DNA of 64,000 nt from CAZQVA01 sp964596685 (lineage in GTDB: Bacteria > Chlamydiota > Chlamydiia > Chlamydiales > VFKH01): the NCBI GenBank assembly GCA_964596685.1, contig CAZQVA010000001.1:1-64000 (forward strand). Reading direction: 5' to 3'. The notes beneath the pieces are model-generated. The model was not told the DNA's origin, ran no database searches, and worked only from the letters and a program-made list of their open reading frames with translations. Each line of letters opens with the position of its first letter. Within the stretch, counting starts at the first letter, position 1. Positions 23,856 to 34,579 of the stretch are shown piece after piece. The position numbers and the translations under genes were made by a program.

Positions 23856-26800
23856 ATGGCTTCGGGTATTAAATCGTTAATAAAGTGGGGTGCTAACGCT
23901 ACTATTGGCACTGAAAACACGGACAAACTAGTTAATACGATCAACAAGGTACAAGAAGTCTTACAAACAGTTGGCGATATTGGAGCTCAAGCCTCTGCGG
24001 GTCTGACTTCTCTAAAGCAGTTACCCCAAAAATGCATAAAAGTTGCACTGCGCGCTGTGCTTGCCAATGCTACACTCGCTGGAAAGAGTAGCATGAGCGA
24101 ACGCACTCTGCTCAATGATATTCGAGGTCTGTGTGCCCCTCATTTTCCTGTCTGTAAAGAATCTCAAGAAGCTCTTGTTGAACTTCTGCAAAGTCCTGAA
24201 ACACAAGCCACAACCGCTTTTTTAACTTTTGCAGAAGATATCTGCTCTCGTCTTGTTCAAACTGAAGGACGTTGGCAAACGCTGGTGCAATCATTTGAAC
24301 AGTTACCTTCTAGCTTTGAAGCAGCCCCTCATGCCACTCAATTGACCCAAGAGGTGCAGCAATTACTTCAAACAACTCAAAACCTTCTTGCACCCCCACG
24401 TCCAGAAATAGCGCGTTTTGTAGGAGCTCTGCAACACTTATCCCGCGAGATTCAAGACAATGAACCTTTGCGCGAATTTGCAGATAAAATGCTCCGCGAG
24501 GGATCACTCTTGCAGGGCGTGCCTAATGATATTGCTGCTTTTCAAGCACATCGCACCTTTCTTATGCAAACTCCTTTGACCGAGGCAGCTCAAAAAGCCC
24601 TTAAACAGGCTGAAGATGCGTGCAATAACTTGCTCAAGGCAGAACTTATTGTATTTCTTACTGCTACCCCCGCTACAACAGAGCTATTAGAAAAAGCAAA
24701 AGAATGGGCAGAACATTGCTCAAACACTGTGCTTGGAACCGATATTAGCGATAGAGTAGAAGCAATTCACGAATTTATCTGTGCTCTACAAGAAATTATT
24801 CTCGACCCTAAAATTCAAAAAGATATCGACGTTTTACTCAACACACCCGGCATCCCTAGTGACAAACTTAAAACACTCATTGCCGCCGATACTATGCAAG
24901 CCGATTCTTCTCTTCGTATCGATGCTTTCTTTAAATCTCATCAAGTGTATCTAGGCTCCATTTGCCTGTCGGCTCCTGACGCTGTGGAAAACATCCCTTC
25001 ACTCACTCCTCTCGACAGTTTAGCCACTGAAACGCGCAATCTGCAAAAAGACATCCTCCACAATGAGCAGTCAAGTGATGCTACAGTCGAAACTCCACAG
25101 ACGCGCCATGCTGATTTAGAGAAAGAGAGCAATGAAGCTGTTAAAACTTTTTGCACAAACTCTGCTAACTACCTGGGCCTTGAGCTCTGTCGTTTAACAC
25201 TGGGTGGTATCGAAGGAGATATGCGTACACACGCAAGTAATCCAATGGCATTTTTAGAATCGGGCCAGCCTCATTTTTTGCAATATTGGATGCGAAAAAT
25301 GGTGTTCAATATTGGACAAAAACTCTCCTACCAAATTATCAAACAGATTCTTTTAGGTAATGACTTTTCTCAAGATGGAATGATTCAAACCATCCGCCGC
25401 GTTTTAAAAAATCCAAGTACAACCTCACTTATTCTACACAAGGCAATCGGCGATTTAACTAACTATTTCAAAGAGGATCGAGCATGGACTGCAGCAGATA
25501 AGGCTGTGATTCACAAAAAACTCCTCCAACTTCAAAGCTTTATCGTTGACCACTACACAACGCGCCCTGACTTCTCAGTATGGGGGCACCGCGCTCCCCT
25601 TCTAACATCAAGCCTTGAATCTCTCTGCTGGCTCATTAAACGCTCAGTCCTCAAACTCTACCTCTATATGGTGAGTTTTCTTCCCACACAAGTAGAAACG
25701 CTCATTAAAACTCTCCATACCTATCCTCTACCTGTCAATCAAAGCGCTTTAGAATTCTTGAATTCCCTTCTCTCAGAACAGCCTGAAGGAGAGCAATTGA
25801 TGCCCCAATATGATTTAAGCAAAGAGTCACGTTGGCAGAAGAGTCCTCAAGAATTAGCTAAGGCCTTCTTGCAATTTAGCACGGGCGTACCCACTGATAC
25901 TCAGCATAATCCCTTAACTGATCCCCTTGCCTATATCCAAGAGATGTTCGATAAAAATTTAACAGAACAAATTCTGCCAGAACATATTCAAATTGCACTC
26001 AATTCAATTTTTTCTACGCGTATGGAACTATTTGAAGAGCAAACGGAGAGGACCTTTACATCATTAAATACCGCAGTTACCACGGCCCCTCCTCTTCCCG
26101 ATGCTACTGATCGTGAGCTTTATCCAGATGAGTTTGTTGAGAATCAAAACGTAGATGTGCGTATTCAAGAAACGAGCAAAAATGCTGTAAGCAAACTAGT
26201 CGATAGTGCATGGGAATCAACGTGGACTCATTACGGCGAACGCCTCCATATTAGATCACAAACACTAATTGACGAAGTTTTAAAAGCAACAGAAGAGTTA
26301 CAAACTCTTATAGGTGATTTCATCGATAGCGAAGAGACCTCCATCTCTGCTGTTGTAGAAGGATTACAGCATTATTCTAGACGCCTCTTAAGTACAGATC
26401 GCCAAGTCTTCGAACACGTATTAGCTGAGATGGGTCAGTATGTCAATCAAACTCAAGCCCCATTACAGAATATTATACAGGCCACACGACTGATTCATCA
26501 AGCTGATAAAACACGCAAAGATACAAGCACGATTATCGAGGAATGCCAACAACTCCACCGTTTATTTCAAAGCGACCTTGCGCAATTTAGTACTACTTTA
26601 GAAGAATTTTCCGGTTATCCTGAGATTAAAGAACAGTATCGCAATTATCAGAGGAATGAAGCAGACATTTGTGCATTGAAGAGTAAATTTGAGACAGCTC
26701 GAGCCTTATCAGAAAAAATGGGTGATCTGGCTCGTCTTCAAGCAACTGAAAGCGACGAAAGTCAAACAACACAGAACCCTGTACCTCCTGCTGCTTCGAA

Positions 26801-27344
26801 ATGGAATCTGTTGCGCAATTTATTACGTGCTAACTCACATCAGACGCATTCGTCTCTTTCTACTAAAGAGTCATTGCAACGCGATATTGCAGAATTGCAA
26901 GCGCTCCTTCCTGCAAATGAACATGCAAATCCAGAGCAAGCAGCTGAAGTCTACGATAAAAAAATCAGTGAAAAAAACCAGATAAACGAAACATTAAAAA
27001 AATCGATTAATCTGCTCATTGAAAGCGAGATTACCTCACACGCTGAATCTGTTAGTGCTCTTACTGAAAAAATTCTTGAAACAAAACAAAAAATGCGCAC
27101 GGAAAATAGCGAGCTCGCTCGAGCAAAAAGCAATTTTTCCTTAAAAAATACTGTCGTTTTGAAACTACCACCAAAAATCTCTCTCCTGGTGACAGAGGTT
27201 GATTTGGAAGGCAAATTAAAAGATGGTGTTTTGAGAAAGCGCCTGATGGACATGATTCAAACGCCCCGCAAAGCTCTGCTCAGCGAAGAGAAACACGTAT
27301 ACCGCCTTATTGGTTATGCGGCAGATTTAATTGTTCAAAGTTAA
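23856..27344 (+). CDS. 1162-residue helical/coiled-coil hypothetical protein
   Basis: The product is almost entirely charged and helical: leucine- and glutamine-rich heptads through residues about 20-420, a central block with tryptophan-containing segments (QYWMRKMVFNIGQKLSYQII, residues about 470-620) that may be globular, and strong coiled coil in the last 250 residues (KSKFETARALSEKMGDLARL). There is no signal peptide and no bilobed hydrophobic domain of Inc type. The family is not recognised. An amphipathic Ser/Gly-rich N-terminus (MASGIKSLIKWGANATIG) is compatible with type III secretion. The stop overlaps the end of the convergent heptosyltransferase gene by four bases. Confidence 0.7.
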   Translation: MASGIKSLIKWGANATIGTENTDKLVNTINKVQEVLQTVGDIGAQASAGLTSLKQLPQKCIKVALRAVLANATLAGKSSMSERTLLNDIRGLCAPHFPVCKESQEALVELLQSPETQATTAFLTFAEDICSRLVQTEGRWQTLVQSFEQLPSSFEAAPHATQLTQEVQQLLQTTQNLLAPPRPEIARFVGALQHLSREIQDNEPLREFADKMLREGSLLQGVPNDIAAFQAHRTFLMQTPLTEAAQKALKQAEDACNNLLKAELIVFLTATPATTELLEKAKEWAEHCSNTVLGTDISDRVEAIHEFICALQEIILDPKIQKDIDVLLNTPGIPSDKLKTLIAADTMQADSSLRIDAFFKSHQVYLGSICLSAPDAVENIPSLTPLDSLATETRNLQKDILHNEQSSDATVETPQTRHADLEKESNEAVKTFCTNSANYLGLELCRLTLGGIEGDMRTHASNPMAFLESGQPHFLQYWMRKMVFNIGQKLSYQIIKQILLGNDFSQDGMIQTIRRVLKNPSTTSLILHKAIGDLTNYFKEDRAWTAADKAVIHKKLLQLQSFIVDHYTTRPDFSVWGHRAPLLTSSLESLCWLIKRSVLKLYLYMVSFLPTQVETLIKTLHTYPLPVNQSALEFLNSLLSEQPEGEQLMPQYDLSKESRWQKSPQELAKAFLQFSTGVPTDTQHNPLTDPLAYIQEMFDKNLTEQILPEHIQIALNSIFSTRMELFEEQTERTFTSLNTAVTTAPPLPDATDRELYPDEFVENQNVDVRIQETSKNAVSKLVDSAWESTWTHYGERLHIRSQTLIDEVLKATEELQTLIGDFIDSEETSISAVVEGLQHYSRRLLSTDRQVFEHVLAEMGQYVNQTQAPLQNIIQATRLIHQADKTRKDTSTIIEECQQLHRLFQSDLAQFSTTLEEFSGYPEIKEQYRNYQRNEADICALKSKFETARALSEKMGDLARLQATESDESQTTQNPVPPAASKWNLLRNLLRANSHQTHSSLSTKESLQRDIAELQALLPANEHANPEQAAEVYDKKISEKNQINETLKKSINLLIESEITSHAESVSALTEKILETKQKMRTENSELARAKSNFSLKNTVVLKLPPKISLLVTEVDLEGKLKDGVLRKRLMDMIQTPRKALLSEEKHVYRLIGYAADLIVQS

Positions 27345-28318
27345 GCGCCTTTTTCAACGTGAAGTCGATTTAAAATTGGACTCACGTTTTTCAAGCAGGC
27401 TCCCGTTGGACAAGTTCTTAGACGGGGACAACGGCTTTTAAAAGTAATACCATAGGGACATGCCCCTTGAAAAAAGGGATGCCCAAGGGGAGCATATTTT
27501 GCACCGAGAGAAGGCCCAAAAACCCCATATGTCGCTATCCCATAAAGAGCTGCAAAATGCAGCATAAAGGAATCTACAGCAATAACAAGATCTTGATCTC
27601 GTAGTAACTCTTTGAGCGTCTGCAATGAGGGGCTGTCTACAATTCTTACAGGAGTATTGAGTGTAGCTGCAATTGCCCTCACATAAGCCATCTCTTTTAA
27701 GCCAACACATGTAAAGACCCACTCGACAAGCTCATGCTTATTCTCTAACGCTACCAACCACTTTTTCCACTGCTCAATAGAAAAAGTCTTGTTCTGCCAC
27801 TGCGTGCAGGGTGCGACCAGGATGCGTTTTAAAGGTGTTTGAGATATCTGACGCGGCTCTGTTGTCTGAAATTCAATCTTTAGAGGGCCCAGCAGAGCGG
27901 CTAGGTCGCGACGCACATTTTGACGCGAATTTAAAGTAATACGCTCGTCAAGAAACAATACGCTAGGCCATTCCGCCGCATTTTTAAAACCAAACCCTAC
28001 CTTTTTACCTTTCACAAGGGCGACAAAAAGAGCCGATTTACAATTTCCCTGTAAATCAATCACCCAATCATAACGCTCTTTTTGAACTTCTTTTTTTAAT
28101 TTTAAAAACGAGCGCCACGAGTCGGGGTGATACCATCGTTTGCACCATCCTTTGACATCAGGTGTGAAGAGATGGCGAATTTGGGGATGATCCTTTAAAA
28201 TCCAGCTACACCGCTCTTCAACAATCCAATCTACCTCATGACCTACAAGCGAAGGTAAAAGAGCTAAAGCGTGAAGGATATCGCCAAGCGATGATAGCTT
28301 CACGAATAAGATCTTCAT
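27341..28318 (-). CDS. Glycosyltransferase family 9 (LPS heptosyltransferase I-like)
   Basis: The 325-residue product has the GT9 two-domain fold: MKILFVKLSSLGDILHALAL at the N-terminus, DWVIDLQGNCKSAL, and the nucleotide-sugar site VDSFMLHFAALYGIATYGVF with FGPS. It is closest in pattern to WaaC, which adds heptose to Kdo-lipid A. The last 10 residues are encoded in a segment resembling the P3 repeat (GTGAGTCC...TTTAAATCGA on the minus strand). It overlaps the RluA-type gene by four bases. Confidence 0.85.
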   Translation of the reverse strand: MKILFVKLSSLGDILHALALLPSLVGHEVDWIVEERCSWILKDHPQIRHLFTPDVKGWCKRWYHPDSWRSFLKLKKEVQKERYDWVIDLQGNCKSALFVALVKGKKVGFGFKNAAEWPSVLFLDERITLNSRQNVRRDLAALLGPLKIEFQTTEPRQISQTPLKRILVAPCTQWQNKTFSIEQWKKWLVALENKHELVEWVFTCVGLKEMAYVRAIAATLNTPVRIVDSPSLQTLKELLRDQDLVIAVDSFMLHFAALYGIATYGVFGPSLGAKYAPLGHPFFQGACPYGITFKSRCPRLRTCPTGACLKNVSPILNRLHVEKGA

Positions 28319-29175
28319 CCTCGTCCTACTTTCAAGCGTAGCTGCTCAAGTGTTTTCTTAAAATCCAGAGGAATGGGGGCGACCCAGCGATAGGAAGAAC
28401 CATCAAAAAGAATCTCCAGCTGTCTTGCATGAAGCATTAATCGAGGTGCCAAAGTACTCCAAGGAGCATATGCATATAGGCGATCACCAATAATTGGGTG
28501 GCCAATGGATTGCAATTGCACGCGAATTTGATGCGTCCGACCTGTAATGGGAAGACAACGCACAACAGCAGCTTTTGAACTGCGTGAAAGTAACTGCCAA
28601 GACATCTCTGCATATAAGCCTGGATGGGGGGCCAAAAGCGCTTTCCAACGCATGGATGTGCCCTGTCGCACAAGACTTGATTTAATTGTTCCATGGGCGC
28701 TTGGCACCTCTCCTGCAACAATTGCCACATACTCTTTATGGACTTGCCGCTCTAAAAATGCTCGCTCCAGCTGCCGCGCACACATTTCATTTTTCGCAAA
28801 AAGCACCACACCGGTCGTCTCTTTGTCAAGGCGGTGGACTGCAATGAGGGAAGGGACCCTCTTCTTCAGAGCAGGCAGTAAATCTTCAACAACGCGGCAT
28901 CCACTGGGCTTATCATAAACAAACAGCGCATCACTCTCAAAAAGAATGCGCTGTTGTTCACATGTGAGAGATTTCTTTTCTTGAGTTTTTAGCTCAATAC
29001 GATCTCCTGCACGCACGTTTGTCTTACTAAAGCGCTCAATAGAGCCATTTAAGAGGACCATTCCTTCGTCGAGCTGCTTTTTAATCCACTGACTCGAATA
29101 GTCACTCGAAAGTTTCTGACGCAAGAAGCTCGACAGACGTTGATTTGCCTCCTGCGTGTTGATAAGCCACTTCAC
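28315..29175 (-). CDS. RluA-family pseudouridine synthase
   Basis: The 286-residue product has an S4 RNA-binding domain (residues about 15-75, QWIKKQLDEGMVLLNGSIER) and the RluA catalytic motif HRLDKETTGVVLFAKN (catalytic Asp in HRLD), plus the late ITGRTHQIRVQLQSIGHPII. It makes pseudouridine in rRNA or tRNA; the exact target (RluC/RluD type) is not decidable. It lies seven bases downstream of fabI. Confidence 0.92.
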   Translation of the reverse strand: MKWLINTQEANQRLSSFLRQKLSSDYSSQWIKKQLDEGMVLLNGSIERFSKTNVRAGDRIELKTQEKKSLTCEQQRILFESDALFVYDKPSGCRVVEDLLPALKKRVPSLIAVHRLDKETTGVVLFAKNEMCARQLERAFLERQVHKEYVAIVAGEVPSAHGTIKSSLVRQGTSMRWKALLAPHPGLYAEMSWQLLSRSSKAAVVRCLPITGRTHQIRVQLQSIGHPIIGDRLYAYAPWSTLAPRLMLHARQLEILFDGSSYRWVAPIPLDFKKTLEQLRLKVGRG

Positions 29176-29181
29176 AATAAT

Positions 29182-30090
29182 TTAGGAACCTTCTGCAGTA
29201 AATGCGGCGCTGTCAATAGCCAATCCCATTGCATGCATTCCATTGTCGACATAGAAGGTAGTTCCTGTTACGGCACTTGCCAAGGAAGAGAGCATGAATG
29301 CCGCTACATTCCCTACTTCCTCCGCTTCGAGAGATTTTTTTAATGGTGCATTTGCTTCGCCATAATTAATCATTTTCTCGATAAAGCCAATCGCTTTAGC
29401 AGCACGGCTTTTCAATGCTCCTGCCGAAATTGCATTGATGCGCAATCCCCACTTACGTCCAGCTTCAAAAGCTAACGTGCGCGTATCACTTTCAAGAGCT
29501 GCTTTTGCAGAACTCATGCCCCCTCCATATCCAGGGACTGCTTTTTCAGATGCCAAATAAGTCATACAGAGGGCACTTGCTCCATCAGACATATGTGGAC
29601 CAAAATGAGCAATGAAACTCACAAAAGAATAGGCAGAAGAACTTACAGCTGCCAAATACCCAGCTCTAGATGTACTCAGTAGTGGATTTTTAACTTCTGG
29701 ACCATTCGCCAAACAGTGGACGAGACAATCTACAGTGCCAAAATCTTTTGCCACCTGAAGGGCAATTTCAGAAATTGTGTAAGCAGGGAAATCCTTATAA
29801 CGCTTATTCTCACGTACTTCTTCAGGCACTTGCTCTGGATTGTCATAAACAGCATCTAAGGGGTAGATTTTAGCGAATTCTAATAGACGCCCATCAGATA
29901 GGCGGCGCGATTCATCAAATTTACCACTCTCAAAACTCATTGTAAAAATCTTGTAGGCTGGAGGCCACACACCGAGCACCACCGTTGCACCTGCCGCATA
30001 GAGCGCTTTGGCAATCGCCCATCCATACCCTTGATCATCGGCAACCCCGGCAACAAAGGCGATCTTTCCTTTCAAATCAATAGCTAACAT
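29182..30090 (-). CDS. fabI: Enoyl-[acyl-carrier-protein] reductase (NADH)
   Basis: The product is 302 residues from the ATG chosen because GAGGA lies eight to ten bases upstream. It has the SDR cofactor segment [18 protein letters not shown] and the FabI active site with Tyr and Lys around [20 protein letters not shown]. Insertions in the first half are those of the chlamydial/plant FabI group. It reduces the enoyl intermediate in fatty acid synthesis. It follows valS by ten bases. Confidence 0.95.
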   Translation of the reverse strand: MLAIDLKGKIAFVAGVADDQGYGWAIAKALYAAGATVVLGVWPPAYKIFTMSFESGKFDESRRLSDGRLLEFAKIYPLDAVYDNPEQVPEEVRENKRYKDFPAYTISEIALQVAKDFGTVDCLVHCLANGPEVKNPLLSTSRAGYLAAVSSSAYSFVSFIAHFGPHMSDGASALCMTYLASEKAVPGYGGGMSSAKAALESDTRTLAFEAGRKWGLRINAISAGALKSRAAKAIGFIEKMINYGEANAPLKKSLEAEEVGNVAAFMLSSLASAVTGTTFYVDNGMHAMGLAIDSAAFTAEGS

Positions 30091-30100
30091 GGCTTTTTCC

Positions 30101-32878
30101 TCATCCATTATCAATTTCTGCAAGCGTTCGCTCTTGCTGTTCTAGCTGTTTTTGTAACTGTTCCACCACATGAGGTGGTGCTCTTTCAATAAATTCCTTG
30201 TTGCCAAGTTGCACTTTCAAACGTGCAATCGCCTCGACAAACTTTTGACGCATCTTTTCCTTCTGAGCTGTAGGAACTTCTGGTACCATAACCCATACTT
30301 TGATCGCACCAGCTAACAATTTACCTGCTTTACAATTTTCAGGCTCCTGTTGCACAAGGTGCAGACTCTTGCAACGCACTAAAGCCATAACCCTTGGCTC
30401 TAAAGACTCCAAAAGGTTTTTTTCACCAATGAGATATGCCTGTAAAGGCTCCTGCGTTGCGATTTTCAACTCACTTCTTAAATGTCGCATTGCATGTACT
30501 ACTTCTTGGAGTTGTCTAAAAAGATCGCATCCATTTTGCGTCTCACTAGGCAAAGCAAGCTCTTTGGGAAAAGGAGCTTTAGCACAGCATTCTGATCCAA
30601 TGGCTGCAGAAAAATCACTGAAATAAGGGCATCCAGACGGCTGTAAATCGGAAAATCTCGCTTTAAGCGTTGCAAACAGTTCTTCTGTAATAAAAGGCGC
30701 AACGGGGTGCAAAAGACGCAAGGCTTGCATTAAGAGCACCACTATCATCCATTGTTTATTCGTTTTCGCCTGCTGACCTAATTTACCCATTAAAGCTGGT
30801 TTTGCTAATTCAAGATAATAAGAACAGAATTCATCCCAGAAAAAGCGGTAGAGACTTGTCGCATAGCGGTCAAAATGGTAAGTGTCTATTGCCGAACGCA
30901 CCTCTTTTGTCACAGTAGCTAGGCGTTGCAAAATCCATAGATCCTCGAAACCAAGCGCGTGAGAAAAACCAGAACCCTCAATATCTTGAATATTCATCAA
31001 GACGAAGCGCGATGCGTTCCAAATCTTATTTGCAAAGTTTTTATACTCTTCAAAGCGGCGTTCATCAAGATCAATTTGACGATTCTGTGTTGCTAAAGCA
31101 CACAAAGTCATGCGCACAGCATCAGTACCATATGTATCAATCATCTCAATGGGATCAATCACATTTCCCTTCGACTTGGACATCTTTTCCCATTTAAATT
31201 GCACTTCTTTAGGAAGAGTAGCGCCTGTTTCATAACTGCGTCTTTCTTCCCCAATGCAATAAGCAATGCCTCCACCCACCTGTTGACGCCAGTAGGACTT
31301 GGCATAAATAAGACCATGCAGAAAGACTTGTGGGAAGGGCCATTTTTCATTCAGTAGGTGCGACATGAGCATCATCCGCGCCACCCAGAAAAAGAGGATG
31401 TCGTGTCCTGTAACGAGAACCGAATTGGGGTAAAAGGCTTGTAACTCAGGAGTTTTTTCAGGCCATCCAAGTGCTGCAAAAGGCCAAAGGGCAGAAGAAA
31501 ACCACGTATCTAACACATCTTCATCACGCACCCAATCTTCAGGCGCTTCTTGTACTTCTTGAGGGCCTCTTTCATCTTCGGAACAAAGCATAATTTCGGG
31601 ATTATCTTTGCGATACCATATAGGAATGCGATGCCCCCACCATAATTGGCGGCTAATACACCAATCGCGCAAATTATCGATCCAATGAAAATATGTTTGG
31701 CGCCACTGCTCAGGAATCAGCTCAACGCCCCCCTCCTCCACAGCTCTTCGCAAATCGGGAGCAAACTCACTCATCTTTAAAAACCATTGCTTGGACAACA
31801 TCGGTTCAATCACAGCTTTTGAGCGATAGGAAAGACCCACTCGCTTTGAATGTGGCTGAGCTGCTTTAAGATTGCCTTGTGTTTTTAAAGCTTCTACAAC
31901 GGCTTTACGCGCATCTGCAATGCGCATTCCTGCAAAATTTCCCGCGCGCTCATTCATATGCCCATCAAAGGTCATGACATTGATAGCTTCCAAATTATGT
32001 GTAAGGCCGATTTGCCAATCGTTCGGATCATGCGCTGGCGTGACTTTCACCGCTCCTGTACCAAATTCCTTATCAATGCGATGGTCAGCAATTACTGGGA
32101 TCATACGCTCAGTTAAGGGCAAACGCACATGTTTTCCCAAAAGGTCTTTATACCTCGCATCATCGGGGTGCACCGCAACGGCCACGTCGCCAAAAAGAGT
32201 TTCAGGACGCGTGGTAGCTACGATTAACGACCCTGTTCCTTCTGCCGCTGGATATTCAATATGCCAAAGGAAACCCTCTTGCTCTTCGTACTCAACCTCA
32301 TCATCCGCAAGAGCAGTCCCTGTCACAGGATCCCAATTCACCAAGTAATCGCCACGATAGATCAACCCTTTGTCAAAAAGTCGCTTAAAGGCTGTGCGAA
32401 CGGCTTGATTGTTTTTTTCATCCATGGTAAAGCGCAAACGCTGCCAGTCACATGAAGCGCCCAGACGCTTGAGCTGCGAAAGAATTGTTCCTTCGTTTTC
32501 CTCTTTGAAATGCCATACTCTTTTTAAAAACTCTTCTCGTGAATAATCGATGCGTCTTTTGTGCTCTGTTGCGATCAAGTGCCTTTCAACAACTGTTTGA
32601 GTTGAAATCCCCGCGTGATCGGTTCCAGGAACCCACAGAGCTTCGTAACCATCCATACGCTTATATCGAATGAGAATATCCTGTAGAGTGTTCACAAGGG
32701 CATGGCCCATATGTAATCTACCTGTGACATTGGGCGGAGGGATAACGATACAATAGGAAGGTTTTGAGGAATGCGGATTCGCATGAAAGCACTTCGCCTG
32801 CTCCCAAAGAGCAGTACACTTGCTCTCCACACGCGTCGCTTCAAAGGCTTTGGATAGTTCTTGTTGTTGATTAGTCAT
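30101..32878 (-). CDS. valS: Valyl-tRNA synthetase
   Basis: The 925-residue class Ia enzyme has the HIGH motif as HMGH in [19 protein letters not shown], the CP1 editing domain ([14 protein letters not shown]), KMSKS in [14 protein letters not shown] and a C-terminal coiled coil (about 860-925). Length and domain order are normal. It charges tRNA-Val; a tRNA-Val(GAC) gene is in the window 20 kb away. It is the first gene of a minus-strand run ending with the heptosyltransferase. Confidence 0.97.
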   Translation of the reverse strand: MTNQQQELSKAFEATRVESKCTALWEQAKCFHANPHSSKPSYCIVIPPPNVTGRLHMGHALVNTLQDILIRYKRMDGYEALWVPGTDHAGISTQTVVERHLIATEHKRRIDYSREEFLKRVWHFKEENEGTILSQLKRLGASCDWQRLRFTMDEKNNQAVRTAFKRLFDKGLIYRGDYLVNWDPVTGTALADDEVEYEEQEGFLWHIEYPAAEGTGSLIVATTRPETLFGDVAVAVHPDDARYKDLLGKHVRLPLTERMIPVIADHRIDKEFGTGAVKVTPAHDPNDWQIGLTHNLEAINVMTFDGHMNERAGNFAGMRIADARKAVVEALKTQGNLKAAQPHSKRVGLSYRSKAVIEPMLSKQWFLKMSEFAPDLRRAVEEGGVELIPEQWRQTYFHWIDNLRDWCISRQLWWGHRIPIWYRKDNPEIMLCSEDERGPQEVQEAPEDWVRDEDVLDTWFSSALWPFAALGWPEKTPELQAFYPNSVLVTGHDILFFWVARMMLMSHLLNEKWPFPQVFLHGLIYAKSYWRQQVGGGIAYCIGEERRSYETGATLPKEVQFKWEKMSKSKGNVIDPIEMIDTYGTDAVRMTLCALATQNRQIDLDERRFEEYKNFANKIWNASRFVLMNIQDIEGSGFSHALGFEDLWILQRLATVTKEVRSAIDTYHFDRYATSLYRFFWDEFCSYYLELAKPALMGKLGQQAKTNKQWMIVVLLMQALRLLHPVAPFITEELFATLKARFSDLQPSGCPYFSDFSAAIGSECCAKAPFPKELALPSETQNGCDLFRQLQEVVHAMRHLRSELKIATQEPLQAYLIGEKNLLESLEPRVMALVRCKSLHLVQQEPENCKAGKLLAGAIKVWVMVPEVPTAQKEKMRQKFVEAIARLKVQLGNKEFIERAPPHVVEQLQKQLEQQERTLAEIDNG

Positions 32879-32962
32879 TGCCGTCTTTTTCCAAATTTTG
32901 ACGCAATTATACCGCGTTACTCAGTGAAAAGTGTACTAAAATCCAGTTTTTACAGACTCACT

Positions 32963-34396
32963 CTACTTTATTCTTCCATAGATATCTTCCAGGCGGATGA
33001 TATCATCCTCACCCACATATTCACCCGTCTGCACTTCAATAATAACTAAATCCTTATCTCCTGGATTCACAAGACGATGTCGCGTTTGCTTGGGAATAAA
33101 AGTCGATTCGCTCACATTGAGTATGTATTCTTTATCACCATTCGTCACCTGGGCTATCCCTTCTACCACCACCCAGTGCTCACTGCGATGTTGATGAAAT
33201 TGCAGAGAAAGTGCTGCTGATGGCTTAACAACGATTCTTTTGATTTTGAAGATCACCCCATCTTCAAGAACCGTATATGAACCCCACGGACGAATCACTG
33301 TGCGATGCGTCGAGTAGCTCTCATGAGCCCTCTCTTTAAGTTGTTGCACGACCTCTTTTACTTCTTGTGCACGCTCGCGATGGGTAATAAGGAGGGCATC
33401 TGGCGTATCGATAATCGCAAGATTATTAATCCCGATGGAAGCGATCAGCCGGCCATCGCTATGAATGAAATTATTATTTGAGTCAATCGTGATCGCTTCA
33501 CCCACGATACTATTGCCATTGTGATCGCTCGGATATAACTGTTTATAGGCTTCCCAGGAGCCAATATCCCTCCAGCCTGATTCACAGCGAACTACAGAGA
33601 TATTTTTCGCCTTTTCCATGATTGCATAATCAATAGAGTTAGCAGGTATTTCCTCAAAACTTTCTACATCCAGTTCAATAGCCGATTGGTTGTGACATTT
33701 TCTTTGCGTAATCTCCCAGCATTTTTTGGCGCCGTGCAAAATGTCTGGAGCATGCAGCAAAAAGGCATCTAAAACAACCTTTGCACCAAAACAAAACATC
33801 CCCGAATTCCATAAATGGCGTCCAGATGCGAGATATTCACAAGCTAAGGCATGCGATGGTTTCTCTATAAAACGTATCACTTCATAATCCTGCCCACACT
33901 CAATATATCCAAATCCCGTTTCTGGAGTAGCAGGAGTAATCCCAAAGGTCACCAGCTTGCTAGATGCCAACTGAAAAGCCTCGTGGCAAGAGGACGCAAA
34001 GCCATCAGCATCCTCAATCAAATGATCTGCGGGCAGAACAAGTAGTATTGCCTCATCGCCATAACGTGCTTGAATCTGTAACGCGGCAAGTGCAATGGCG
34101 GCAGCAGTACTTCTTGCGCATGGCTCTAGCAAATAAGTCGCTGAAATAGCAGTTTTGTCAGTTTTAGGAGTTTTAGCATATTCCGCTTGGCTCTTGAGGT
34201 AATACTCTTTATTCGTAATTGTCATGATCTCTTTTACGCCCGCTAGTAGAGACGCCCGCAACCATGTTTTTTGCAGCAATGTTTGTCCATCTGGTAAGGC
34301 GACAAAGGGTTTGGGGTGAGATTCACGAGAAATAGGCCATAGGCGGCTGCCTATCCCGCCCGACAAGATCACTGGGATAATTACATCATGAGACAT
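32963..34396 (-). CDS. manC: Mannose-1-phosphate guanylyltransferase / mannose-6-phosphate isomerase
   Basis: The product is 477 residues from the second start (MSHDVIIPVI; AGGTG lies upstream), typical of bifunctional ManC/AlgA. The N-terminal nucleotidyltransferase carries LSGGIGSRLWPISRESHPKP and the FIEKP motif (RFIEKPSHA). The C-terminal cupin isomerase carries FKIKRIVVKPSAALSLQFHQ and HRSEHWVVV. It makes GDP-mannose for glycans. No other mannose genes are adjacent. The downstream 84 bases before valS hold repeat fragments (TACTAAAATCCAGT). Confidence 0.93.
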   Translation of the reverse strand: MSHDVIIPVILSGGIGSRLWPISRESHPKPFVALPDGQTLLQKTWLRASLLAGVKEIMTITNKEYYLKSQAEYAKTPKTDKTAISATYLLEPCARSTAAAIALAALQIQARYGDEAILLVLPADHLIEDADGFASSCHEAFQLASSKLVTFGITPATPETGFGYIECGQDYEVIRFIEKPSHALACEYLASGRHLWNSGMFCFGAKVVLDAFLLHAPDILHGAKKCWEITQRKCHNQSAIELDVESFEEIPANSIDYAIMEKAKNISVVRCESGWRDIGSWEAYKQLYPSDHNGNSIVGEAITIDSNNNFIHSDGRLIASIGINNLAIIDTPDALLITHRERAQEVKEVVQQLKERAHESYSTHRTVIRPWGSYTVLEDGVIFKIKRIVVKPSAALSLQFHQHRSEHWVVVEGIAQVTNGDKEYILNVSESTFIPKQTRHRLVNPGDKDLVIIEVQTGEYVGEDDIIRLEDIYGRIK

Positions 34397-34540
34397 TGGC
34401 ACCTAAAAGGTTCTTGGAACTGGAGTTAAGACAAAATTAAGTGTTAAACTGGGCTTTTGCTTAAACCCCCTTTAGAAATGGCGTTTCGAAAGCAATCTAT
34501 TATGCAGATCGTCTAAATTGAAACAAGCCATATTACACAT

Positions 34541-34572
34541 GAGCTCGACTTTAAATCGATTTTTGGTAAACT
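34541..34572. repeat. Half-copy of palindrome family P3 at the trmB 5' end
   Basis: GAGCTCGACTTTAAATCG and the following TTTTTGG match an arm of the 49326-49507 palindrome. The 177-base gap between manC and trmB otherwise holds only another repeat fragment (TTTCGAAAGCAATCTATTA at 34481-34499) and no gene. Confidence 0.65.
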
Positions 34573-34579
34573 ATTTGCC

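Noticed and set aside
31872..32348. 158-residue plus-strand frame opposite valS
   Set aside because: The valS reading frame is certain; the opposite frame lacks any start signal or motif.
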